DNA of 64,000 nucleotides, from assembly GCA_029204225.1 (NCBI GenBank), contig CM055112.1, positions 1,495,314 to 1,559,313 on the forward strand. Direction: 5' to 3'. Position 1 is the stretch's first letter, and each line of letters begins with the position of its first letter. The notes beneath the pieces were generated by a model that was given only the letters and a program-made list of their open reading frames with translations, was not told the DNA's origin and did not search any database. This document shows positions 55,125 through 64,000 of the stretch, one piece after another. This DNA is from Diphasiastrum complanatum. Its lineage: Eukaryota > Streptophyta > Lycopodiopsida > Lycopodiales > Lycopodiaceae. The translations under genes were made by a program, and so were the position numbers.

Positions 55125-56100
55125 ACATTAGCAACAAGGCAAATAACCAATCTTATGGTGACAAGCTTAGCAACAGGAGCAAAAGTTTCATCATAATATA
55201 TGACTTTAGTTTTCAAGAATCCTTTTTCTACAAGTCTCTCTTTCTACTTATTAATGGATCCATCTTGATTGTACTTTAATCTAAAAACTACAGCCAACAA
55301 AGAGGGATTAAAAAGAAGTCGCATCTTTCTTCTTAATTTCTTCTAAAGGAATGTGAACATAACAAGTACATCCAAAAGCTTTCAAATCTTTTAGATTTTT
55401 CATTTTGACATACAAAGCTTCAAAGGGTGTGATTCACGTAATGGCACTATTTGGAAGCTATTACACAGAAAATTGGCACAAGTAATGGCTTCTCCCCAAA
55501 ATGAAATAGGAAGAGAGGCATCGAATCTTAATGCTTTAGCACATTCACATAATGATCAAGTCTTTCTCTTGTCCACCCCATTTTCTTGGGGGGTGTAAGT
55601 ACATGTGAACTCTCTCCCAATGCCATTAGCTTCACAAAGATCTCTCTTGCTATTGGAGATGTATTCTCCTCCATCATGACATCTTAACACTTTAATTCTA
55701 GCATTAAGTTGTTTTTCCACAACTTTGAGCCATAAAGGAATCATACACTCAGCTTTTCTTAGAAAAAAGATTGATCCATGTGTATCTTGAACAATCATCT
55801 ATGAAGCTTACATACATAGAGTCTCCACAAGTAGATACATGTGAAAATGAGTGTACATCCGAGTGTATGAGTTCAAGATGAGAGGAAGATCTATTCATAG
55901 ATCTATTCAATGATTGCTTGTGTGAAAGCTTCGCAAAGCTTGCCACACTTGGATATGGATTTGAGAAACCCGAGTGCTAGCTCCTTGGGAATAATCTACT
56001 CCATAGCTTTGTAAGGATGGTCTAACCTTTTGTGCCACAACTCCACTTGAGAAAGCTCCTCCCTTGCCATGCTCACACTTTCAATTAACAACCTCCCAAT
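55125..56100 (-). pseudogene. Copia integrase and RT start, decayed
   Basis: On the minus strand in order: HKRLDHPYKAME (zinc region), HSDVHSFSHV and YVSFIDDCSRYTWINLF (integrase start), VLRCHDGGEYISN (RSDNGGE altered to RCHDGGE), TYTPQENGVDKRK, then past stops FRLKYNQDGSINK and YYDETFAPVAKLVTIRLVICL of RT. Several stops and frame changes. A different copia family from that at 35.2 kb. Upstream it is joined to gypsy gag at about 56100. Confidence 0.85.
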
Positions 56101-56332
56101 CTGTATGCTCATTTTCATCTTGATTATAATGCCAATCAAGTGTTGTGTCTGTTAAGGCCATAGGAAAAAGCTTAAGTTTATCTTGAGGAAATTTTTTGCA
56201 ATAGACCACAAGATTCAGCATAGATTTGAAGAAATTTAATTGAATCTGTTAATCCATTGTATTTGAGTAGATCCAAACGGGGCTAACAATGATTGGATTG
56301 ACTTCTTGAGGAGCAGCTCCAGGGGCAACCAT
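56101..56332 (-). pseudogene. Gypsy gag start, truncated
   Basis: ATG at 56332 on the minus strand: MVAPGAAPQEVNPIIVSPVW. Across frame changes it continues with FLQIYAESCGLL-like and TDTTLDWHYNQDENEHTDW sequence, typical of gypsy Gag N-termini (YNG...F...ALDW). It breaks off at about 56100, where copia integrase begins. Confidence 0.55.
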
Positions 56333-57504
56333 TTTCACAAATTCAAATCAAGCAGACTCAAATCAGATCTCCTAGATCTATTCCACTTTCAAGAATCTGA
56401 TTTATATATCGTGAAAAAGAATTCGAAATTCAATCAATCGATACTTCTCAAAAACAAAAAAATTTCTCAGAATTCAAATCAGAGTGTATCAGATTTGACC
56501 CAAATTTTGACAGACTTAATCTGAAAAATCAAAACCTAAAAATAGTACTAGCGAAGATTCCCTAGGCGAAGATTGTCTTAGTGAAGGTTCAATAGTGCTA
56601 TTTTGGAAAAAAACTTTTTGATCAACTTTTATGACAATTTCTAGGAAAATAACCTTCGTCGAACTCTCAGATGCAAGATCTAATACAGATAAGACTAGGG
56701 TAAACCTGACGAAGATTTCTGATACAAGAAAATCTAGTTTTTGTAGTTTGACGAGGGTAAAAATCAAGATTTTCTATGATCTGGACAAAAGAATCTCCGT
56801 CATACTCAGAAATATTAATTTACTATAAATAGAATATTTTGAGAACTCGACAAAGGTTTGGGCGAAGGATTAAGAGTAATACTGGTATTTTTGCAAAAAA
56901 GTGACTTTTTTGACAAAAATATGGCAATATGACAACTGATCCTCTGAAAACCCTTCTATTATTGGTATTACTCTTCGTCGACTTGGCAGTAGATAGATCT
57001 GAATCACACCTATGCAAAGTGAATCAAGTGAAGGTTTTTTTTCTGTATTTTTAGAGTTTTAGTGATTTTTCGGTGTTTTTTGATGGTTTTTCTGATGTTT
57101 CTGAAAATCTGCTAGGAATTAATCTTCGCCCTTCAAACTAAAGGTTCTGTGATCAAAATCAAAGGTGTCTGCAACATGACGAAGGTTTCTTGAAAGAGGG
57201 CAAAAAGTTATCAGCTCTAATGATGATTTTTGCCTCCTTTTGACCAAAATTTGACAGATTTGACCAATTTTTGTTGTTTTTCTTTAATATCTCAGATCCA
57301 AATGGATCTTGAGATTGGTAATCTGAATAGCTTTTCTTGTTCGTTAATCAAATTAGATTTCAAACAAGCAAATCCACTCGAATCAAGCCAAATCACTACC
57401 AAACTAACCCTAAATGTAGATCTAACACTATTCATGCAACGACAAGATGCCTAATGCAAGCTAACCATCTAGCAAAACATGTTGCAAACTGAAAAATTGA
57501 CATA
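56333..57504 (-). other. Gypsy leader with cgaagg motifs
   Basis: Untranslated leader of the minus-strand gypsy element, between primer site and gag. gcgaagg/ccttcgc-type motifs recur from 56540 to 57190 in both senses. No real gene. Confidence 0.5.
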
Positions 57505-57524
57505 GCTCCCTGACAACAGTGCCA
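57505..57524 (-). other. Gypsy primer-binding site
   Basis: On the minus strand TGGCACTGTTGTCAGGGAGC, four bases inside the LTR end. It is a C-to-T-decayed version of the TGGCGCCGTTGCCGGGGA-type site of plant Tat/Athila elements. Confidence 0.75.
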
Positions 57525-57528
57525 AAAT

Positions 57529-58028
57529 TGTAGTGAGTTTCTTCCCTTGCCTAACCTCAAACCAAGATCTAGTCAATCTAGCATCAAAGAGACGAAGTTA
57601 GTTGTCACGTGTAGATTCCTTCCCATGAGAGCGATAGTATAGTTCAGATTTCAGCATGAATGAAGATCCACATCTAACTCTAACATCCATTAACACTAAA
57701 CATTAACGATAGCTTACTCTTTCTCTCTTTCCCTTTCTCTCTCAAAAAAAGTATATTAATGTGCAATCTTAATAACAATCAAATCCAACAATTAGCAAAA
57801 TCCAAATAAAACATGAGAGATGGAGGAAAAGTGATAGAGAGCAAGGACATTCATCAATCCATTTCAGAAGTGAACCAATCTACTTTATTGAAACAAAGAA
57901 ATGGACACGTGTAGGAGCTCTAGTTGGTCCTTTTTTATATAGTAGAGAGGAGGACCTTGGGCTCTGAATCCCATTGGTCCATTTTTGCCTCCCTAATTAT
58001 TCAAAATTAAAAAAGAGTGGGAACCATC
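57529..58028 (-). repeat. Truncated G1 gypsy 5' LTR, minus orientation
   Basis: Reverse complement of the last 500 bp of the 41570 LTR, including TATA (actatataaaaaagg) and the CT-rich tract. It ends in ACTACA next to the primer site. Its outer part is missing from 58028 outward, where the inverted host duplication begins. Confidence 0.82.
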
Positions 58029-58329
58029 CTGCCTCCACCATCAAATTCATGTTTTGGCTGCATGTATGTGCAAAAACAAAACTTTAAGATCGATAAGATT
58101 TGTCCTCGCTTTCTTATTGGAACTTTGACCATGATGGAGAACCAAGACTCAAGAGAAGTGTATTGACGGGGTTTGGGTTCCCCTTCTGTATTTGTACCGA
58201 ACGGTACATAAATGTTTGATTTCGTATGGACGGCTGATTATTTGATGGCAGATGGCTGGCTTTCGCTTTTCAAGCTGTAGGGTCTAGGGAACACAAAAAC
58301 CAAATGATCTTATTTGGCTTTCAAAATAG

Positions 58330-58752
58330 TCATTGTGTGCTGCTCGCAGGTACAAGAGAGGCGAAGCTGTCCAGCTTCTCGGTTTCTGATTTCGGGTTGG
58401 AATTTGAGAAATAAAGAGCAGTCCTGTGGTTCGTTGAAGGTCTTGGTGATGGAACAATATCTACATCCGAAGGTGTTTTAATGTTCGTCTGCTCTTTGGA
58501 TACAGCTGATACGTAGTTTGGGCATCCATCAATACTCTTAAACGTGACTGTCTCTATGATTTCGGAATGAGCATAAATCGGAGGTGCAGGAGGGACAAAT
58601 CGAAGAGATTCAAATCCATAACTGGCCTTCGATCTCCTATTAGTTGCGGGTTGTTCCTTCAAATGTCGATCATTGATAGCTAAAGAATCAAACGAAACCA
58701 CAAAGACCAATATCAAAATCCCTGACATTAGTCTCCCAATATTCAAATCCAT
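58330..58752 (-). CDS. Small secreted protein, possible peptide precursor (copy 1)
   Basis: 140 codons from ATG 58752, single exon. The N-terminus has a charged start and a hydrophobic stretch, LMSGILILVFVVSFDSLA, a likely signal peptide cleaved near residue 23-26. The mature part is hydrophilic with one Cys. Two blocks are shared with the paralogue at 60609: YGFESLRFVPPAPP in the middle and SNSNPKSETEKLDSFASLVP at the C-terminus. Signal peptide, variable middle and conserved C-terminal end resemble precursors of secreted plant signalling peptides, but no known motif (CLE, IDA, CEP, PSY) matches exactly. A TATTTAAG box lies about 190 bp upstream (about 58945). An eight-residue segment, PSDVDIVP, is absent from the paralogue. 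Confidence 0.7.
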   Translation of the reverse strand: MDLNIGRLMSGILILVFVVSFDSLAINDRHLKEQPATNRRSKASYGFESLRFVPPAPPIYAHSEIIETVTFKSIDGCPNYVSAVSKEQTNIKTPSDVDIVPSPRPSTNHRTALYFSNSNPKSETEKLDSFASLVPASSTQ

Positions 58753-58939
58753 CGATGCTGAAACTATGAACTATTGTAATTAGTGTAGTTACTCAAGGCT
58801 GTGTATCAAATGCTATGCCCAAGCTTCGAAAATGAGTTGATTACGCAACTCTCTAATTTCAAATTTCGCGTGTTCCTGATAGATTGAGGAGGAAAGTTGT
58901 TGCAGTTGTTTGTTGAATACGAAGATGATAAAACGATCT

Positions 58940-58952
58940 CCTTAAATAGGAG
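58940..58952 (-). promoter_or_regulatory. Likely TATA box of copy 1
   Basis: On the minus strand ctcctatttaaggag. At the matching place the other copy has ctatctaaggag, a weaker TATA, so the two copies may differ in expression. A second TATA-like run, tatatatata, is farther upstream at about 59190. Confidence 0.5.
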
Positions 58953-59345
58953 ACGAAGAGCAGGTTAATTCAATTTGTTTGTTGCTCTATGCTTCGGTGC
59001 AACTGCTGTGCCAGTCATATTTGACGATGCAGGTAGCTCAAGATTTGACGATAGAAATTCTGGGAGTTTTGACGTAGAAAAGTGGTATTGAGGAGAATGG
59101 GATGAAAGCAACAGCTCCCATTCGCTGCTCGTAGCGTGAGAAATAGTGTTGACGTCGCGTTATTTTGCCAACGACTTTTCTGTATCGATATATATATAGA
59201 AGTCAAATCCAAATTTTAATTCTGTCAAACGTGTTTGTTATGGAGACTGTAACGCATGGCCATGTTTAGCTGTTGAAAGGAGGCGAAAGCGGCCTCCTTT
59301 GTAACACTTGCGCGTGTATAGTTTTGTTGTCTTGCACCATCCTTA

Positions 59346-60004
59346 GGCAACTTTAGATGCCTGAAAATTGAGGCAAATGCCACGAAAATTGTGAAGAGGG
59401 CCATGTTTTCATGAATAAAAACTATTACTTATATGGATATGAGGATGACTAGTTTGGTCCACACTGATAAGATAACAATATGCCTTATAATCAAGGACTT
59501 CTTAACCATTTGCCTGATCACTTGTTTCAAAAGAGGGCCTCTTGAACGTTCTCTCCAAGGACTTGGATGAACTCATGGTGTTAACAAAATCAACTCTCAA
59601 ATTCTAGCAACAAGACTATACACAAAAAAGTAGTGGACATCAAATGCAATTCGGAAAAGGGAATATTCCTTCTCTCTTCGGTTGATTACCAAAACATAAC
59701 GAGGAAGACACAAGGAATATGCAAAGATGGTGATACTACTTCAATATCTTAAGGTAACACAAACAGGAAGTGATAGTGACAGCAAGTGTGGCATAGTTGT
59801 TGTCTCATTAGAGAGCCTAAATTTTGATAGTATGTCTTGGGAATACGAGTCTCAAAACTCTACATGATTTTTTGTCCCATACGCCAATAGGTCCTTAGAG
59901 AGACAATCCATACATTGACCTAATACCAGAGAAGAGATATGACAATTTGTGGGGCATCTGCCTCATTCACTTGGATGATTTCATGCATCTCAAGTTGTCC
60001 AACA
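59346..60004. other. Spacer between inverted arms
   Basis: About 660 bp, no convincing gene. It holds the divergent upstream regions of both secreted-protein genes. Confidence 0.5.
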
Positions 60005-61290
60005 AACAATGGTGCAAGACACATGCGGCCGCCTTTGCCTCAAACACCTCACCGTTCACAAAATGGCCATTCGTTCCGGTCTCCAGCACAAAAGCGTTTG
60101 ACCGAAAGCTCTAACTACATACAATACACACATTAAAATTTGCATATGGAAAAAGTCGTTGGCAAAACAACGCGACATCGACACCAGGTCTCGCGCTACA
60201 AGCAGCGAACAGGACCTGTTGCGTCTAACGTCTCGGTCTGCTCTTAACTTCATCCCATTCTCTTTCTCAATATCGCTTTTCTACGTCAAAACTCCTCCTA
60301 ATATTTCTATCTTCAAATCTTGCTCTGCCTGCATCGTCAAATTTGGCTGGCGCAGCCGTTGCACCGAAACAAAGAGCAACAAATAAACCGGCTCAACCTG
60401 CTCTTCGTGTACTATCTAAGGAGATCCGTTTATCTTCGTGGTATTCAACAAATAACTGCAACTCATTTTCTCCTCCATCTATCAGGAACATGGCAGATGT
60501 CAGATTGGAGAGCTGCGTAATCAATTCAATTTCTCAAGCTTGGGCACAGCATTTGATCTAGAGCCCGAGAAACTACACTAATTGCACTAATTCATAGTTT
60601 CAGTGTCAATGGATTTGAACTTTGGGAAAATAATGCCAGGGATTCTGATGTTAGTTTTTCTGATTTCGTTTGATTCTTTAGCTTCCGATGCTCGACATGT
60701 GAAGGAACAAACTGCAACTTATAAGAGATTGGAAGCCAGCTATGGATTTGAATCTCTTAGATTCATGCCTCCCGCACCCCCGACGTGTACTCAATCTGAG
60801 ATCGGAGAGACCGTCACGTCTAACAGTATTAATGGATGCCCGAATTACGTTTCAGCTATATCCAAAGAGCAGATGAACATTAAAACATCACCAAGACTTT
60901 CAACGAACCACAGGACTGCTCGTTATTTCTTAAATTCCAACCCTAAATCAGAAACCGATAAGCTGGACAGCTTCGCCTCTCTTGTACCTGCGAGCAACAC
61001 GCAATGAATACCTTTTAAGAGAAACAAGATCATTTGAGTCTTGTGTTCCCTAAACCCTATAGCTAAAGGCTAGCCATCTGCCATCAGAAAATCAGCCGTC
61101 GATACAAAATCATACAGTTTTGTTCATTTCAGTACAAACACAGAAGGGAACCGCGCTAACATACTTCTGTTGATTCTCTATCAAGTTCAATATAGCAGCG
61201 CGGTTTCTCGCTCTCGCATCGTTCTCTCTGTCTCGTCAAAGTTCCAAGGAGAAAGCAATGACAAATCTTATCGATCTTGAACCTAATTGT
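60005..61290 (+). repeat. Right arm of the inverted gene duplication
   Basis: Inverted relative of 58035-59345. Landmarks include aaaagtcgttggcaaaacaa (about 60150) upstream, the CDS, and the 3' tract with gctagccatctgccatcag (about 61066) and caaatcttatcgatctt (about 61263). Confidence 0.82.
60609..61007 (+). CDS. Small secreted protein, possible peptide precursor (copy 2)
   Basis: 132 codons from ATG 60609, chosen because the paralogue starts at the same residue (MDLN); an in-frame GTG upstream is not a plant start. Likely signal peptide IMPGILMLVFLISFDSLA. The mature part is hydrophilic with two Cys. It shares YGFESLRFMPPAPP and LDSFASLVPASNTQ with copy 1. The frame is intact although the flanks have diverged, which suggests selection on the protein. 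Upstream, the TATA equivalent is altered (tatctaag). Transcribed away from copy 1; the two ATGs are about 1.86 kb apart. Function unknown; secretion is inferred. Confidence 0.7.
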   Translation: MDLNFGKIMPGILMLVFLISFDSLASDARHVKEQTATYKRLEASYGFESLRFMPPAPPTCTQSEIGETVTSNSINGCPNYVSAISKEQMNIKTSPRLSTNHRTARYFLNSNPKSETDKLDSFASLVPASNTQ

Positions 61291-61302
61291 TTTGGCAGAT
61301 AA

Positions 61303-61801
61303 ATGCGCCTATACATGAGTGCAGGCACGAATCCAAATTGTGTGCTTTCTCCGATGGAGATCAATGCACGTTTCAAATTACACTTGTATGACATAGATAG
61401 GATGATCGATGATGCATCATTCAATTTTTACAATTGTTCTATACCCGAATTTCAAGATTATTCACATTGCACTCCTAGAGAAGACTTTATTCCTTTTGCT
61501 TTGGAAACAAATGGGTGCCTTGGAAACAAATGGGTGCCTGCATAAAAAATTCGATGATTTTATATCATATGCATCTTGTGCAAGTTTTGCAGCGAAACTT
61601 CAAGGACGTGGTGCCTCACCTTTATTTATCATCACGGCTTATTATCGTCAACGAGTTTCTATGACTTTACAACTCACTCAGGCACTTGCAATACTTCGAC
61701 GTGCCATAGTTGCAGGAACGACTACTTCACAGCTTCTTGCACTACCTAAACTTCCAACTATCTTAACTAGCGACTTACACCAAGCAGTAGGCTTTATGTA
61801 G
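61303..61801 (+). pseudogene. Frame broken by a 19-bp duplication; possible RT C-terminal tail
   Basis: A frame from about 61303 (MSAGTNPNCVLSPMEINAR) reaches FIPFALETNGCL, where ttggaaacaaatgggtgcc is repeated in tandem (about 61500-61540) and shifts the frame. Without the extra copy the frame would continue HKKFDDFISYASCASF, YYRQRVSMTLQLTQALAIL and LTSDLHQAVGFM to a stop at 61801. The pattern P-[FL]-A-x-E-T-x-G ... YYRQR...ALQ recalls the tail of some reverse-transcriptase-like polyproteins, but I am not certain. Part of it (61545-61685) matches the insert at 1962-2096. Confidence 0.4.
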
Positions 61802-62049
61802 ATACTCTGCGAGATTGTTGCTTTGCCTTAGTTGTACAATATCTCGATTTGCCTTATGGCCTTTACACTTTCAACATGCATTCCTTTGTACTCTTGATGG
61901 GTTTTCCATCTTTTATTAATAAAAACAGGAAGTTTTCAAATTTGAGCTAACTGCTCAAAGAAATTAACCACATGGCATATTATAGAACGTAGATATGCAT
62001 TACGATGAAAGGTTATGATTTGATATTGGATAAAATAGAAAGTCCATAT

Positions 62050-62845
62050 GTAGACGAGACTTTCACACACACACACACTCAGAGGCGAGCTCTTTCTCTC
62101 GATATTTCTGTCTCGTTCGCATGAGTATAGGCCTGAGAGAGCCGTAGTTGTGTTGGAGGCGGTTGGAGATATACAAATGACAGGTGGATGTTGTGGAAGT
62201 CGATGGGATGCGGTGGAGATAGATGTAGAACTTCACATCAACGATGATGAATGCACTATGGTCATCAAGGAAAGACTCGCTACACAGAGAGCAGCTGTAA
62301 GTTTCATCTTCCTCTGTCTCATTAGTTTCTGGTGGCCTCCTTTTTCTGGCCTCCTCATTCTGCGAGCTAAAGCAATCCATCCCTGTCCACAACTTTTTTT
62401 TGAGTAGAAGACACCCATCCAAACAGATCAAGATCTCTCTCTCTCTCTCTCTCTCTCGTACAAGGCTGAGAGAGATGAGCTCTTTCTCTCTATATTTCTC
62501 TCTCTCGTTCGCATGAGTATAGGCCTGAGAGAGCCGTAGTTGTGTTGGAGGCGGTTGGAGATATACAAATGACACAGGTGGTGTTGTGGAAGTCGGTGGG
62601 AGGCGGTGAAGATAGATGTAGAGCTTCACATCAACAATGATGAATGCACTATGCTCATCAAGGAAAGACTCGCTACACAGAGAGCCGATGTAAGTTTCAT
62701 CTGCCTCTGTTTCATCAATTTCTGGTGGCCTCCTTTTTCAAGCCTCCTCATTCTGCAAGCTAAAGCAATCCATCGCTGTCCACAACTTTTTATGAGTAGA
62801 CTGAGACACCCATTACAGAGCAAACCTAAGATGTCTGCCTAGCAA
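62050..62845. repeat. Right set of ~400-bp exon-like units
   Basis: A partial unit before 62130, one full unit at 62131-62522 with a CT run at 62434-62457, and a last unit from 62523 that, like the third left unit, passes into unique sequence. GTAAGT donors lie at 62297 and 62690, after the same VELHINDDECTM frame. Closely related to 1-1130. Confidence 0.8.
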
Positions 62846-64000
62846 TGTCTAAGTTAGTTCTCTCTCTGTCACCGCAAAGTGTACCTGAGAATGTTTTTCT
62901 CTATTCGCGGTGTCTTTTCATTTGCATGTAGTGTGTCTCATCATGCTTGCATGAAACTAGTGGATGACCGTTTGACCCGCATGTGCTCAGCGATTAGTTT
63001 GTTGCCACACCAACGATCCAGTTTGCTGTCACACGAGTCTACTATCAATTTCTGCTATTAAAAGATCAGCTTTGAAGTGCATGTGCTCACGGACCAGTTT
63101 GCTGCCACACCAGCGTTGAAGTGGAGTTGCTCTTGCATGCGTGAATGTGCAAATTGAAATTTGCTTTTTTGGAATCTGTCTAACCAACGAATTCACAAAT
63201 CATAAATCTCGTTGTCTCTCTTTCATCAACGATCAGTTTCTTGCCAAACTCATCTCTTTGACCAGCGATAAGTTTAGAGATGTATTCTATGCAGACGCAT
63301 AGTTTCGTACCAGACTTGTCTTTCTCTCATCAGCAATCAGTTTGGAGGTCTACACTACGCAATGTTATTTAGCTACACCTGTAGGGATCGCAATAGTAAT
63401 TTGCATGTGGACTTGTGTGATTGGTAGCATCAACACGCATATGAGAGACTATAAAAATCACAACTTCTAAAATTTTCCAGGTATTTTCCAGCCACGTTTT
63501 CCAAAACAATATGCAACTACAATTCTTCTGTGTTTGCATGAATTGGAATTCCTTTTCTTCTGGTATGTGTAGCTTTGGAATGGTCATACTAATTAAGCAA
63601 ATCCTTATGAAGTACAGAGAGCGCCAGAAATGTGCATGGTCAGATGATCTTTCTCATGCTGACCTGACGAAGCTTGCTAGTGGTAGTGATGAATCATGGC
63701 TGTCAGATTAGTCTTTTTGGTAGGCATCCCCATTAGATTGGAGCGGTTTAGCACCAGCTTTCCCTAAGTGTGCTAGCATTTCACTGCTATGCTTCCCTCA
63801 AGCTCAACCATCATGATTCTCATTCTGTTCCGTATAGTATGCCCTTGCAATAATAATTGCAAGCAATGTAGTATCTTCTCCATAGTTGTGCCCTTGCAAG
63901 CTGTAACCTGTCAATAATTGTACTGCTCTAAGTTTTTGAACACTATTGCTGCCTGATCAGACTTGTACACAGTTTTGTACATATTGTTGTTGCCTATGCA
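62846..64000 (+). repeat. Right copy of the duplicated tract
   Basis: Collinear with 1131-2640 but without the 25-bp duplication, the 178-bp duplication and the insert, so it probably keeps the ancestral arrangement. The exon-like end reads MKYRERQKCAWSDDLSHADL, then TKLASGSDESWLSD and a stop at 63711. It runs off the window. Confidence 0.65.

Larger units (their letters stand above)
58035..59345 (-). repeat. Left arm of an inverted gene duplication
   Basis: The whole stretch is an inverted relative of 60005-61290, covering promoter, 5'UTR, CDS and 3' flank. Conservation is clear but imperfect, with small indels. The spacer between arms is about 660 bp. Confidence 0.82.

Noticed and set aside
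58330-61007. Assignment of the secreted proteins to the CLE, IDA or CEP peptide families
   Set aside because: PPAPP recalls IDA-type cores, but spacing and flanking residues do not match, and the C-terminal ends lack the family motifs.
1-64000. CRISPR arrays, bacterial operons or plasmid genes
   Set aside because: No repeat-spacer arrays were seen; all recognisable genes are plant retroelements or plant nuclear gene relics.

Overview
The window looks like nuclear DNA of a vascular plant with a large, repeat-rich genome. The evidence is plant-type Ty1/copia and Ty3/gypsy elements with tRNA-iMet primer sites, an AINTEGUMENTA/WRI1-type AP2 relic with plant-type splice junctions, a HARBI1-like relic, a histone H3-like domain, TATA and G-box motifs, and spliced exon-like islands. 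No bacterial, organellar or rRNA features were seen. A gymnosperm or fern would fit, but the sequence alone does not decide this.

Layout. Positions 1-2640 and 61500-64000 are related to each other: about 400-bp exon-like repeat units with CT microsatellites, followed by the same 3' tract, about 62 kb apart. 2.6-5.2 kb is non-coding with a 65-bp minisatellite. 5.2-10.35 kb is a copia element with paired LTRs and a target-site duplication, but a deleted pol. 10.4-14.9 kb holds gene relics, including an AP2 transcription factor. 15.0-15.4 kb is a TG-rich tract. 17.8-20.3 kb holds the most unusual locus: a TATA promoter with a duplicated G-box module ahead of a divergent histone H3-like reading frame that runs on into further exon-like segments. 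20.3-27 kb is a mosaic of copia and gypsy relics, a 122-bp foldback and dispersed short repeats. 27.3-33.2 kb is an apparently intact, very young copia element with LTRs that look identical and a full 1316-residue polyprotein, nested in an older copia LTR. 33.5-42.3 kb is a copia 5' half joined in frame to a gypsy 3' half with a large extra ORF and LTR. 42-58 kb is more rearranged gypsy/copia debris, including a second gypsy/copia junction, a HARBI1 relic and a gypsy gag. 58.0-61.3 kb is an inverted duplication carrying two divergently transcribed small secreted-protein genes, the best candidates for intact host genes.

How it fits together. Most of the sequence is retrotransposon and its decay products. 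Premature stops are mostly TAG/TGA/TAA at places where a single C-to-T change from CAG, CGA or CAA would explain them, as expected for methylated DNA. Only the copia polyprotein at 28-32 kb and the two secreted-protein genes at 58-61 kb read as intact; the H3-like locus and the AP2 relic carry several stops. All functional statements are inferred from reading the sequence; no database search was made.
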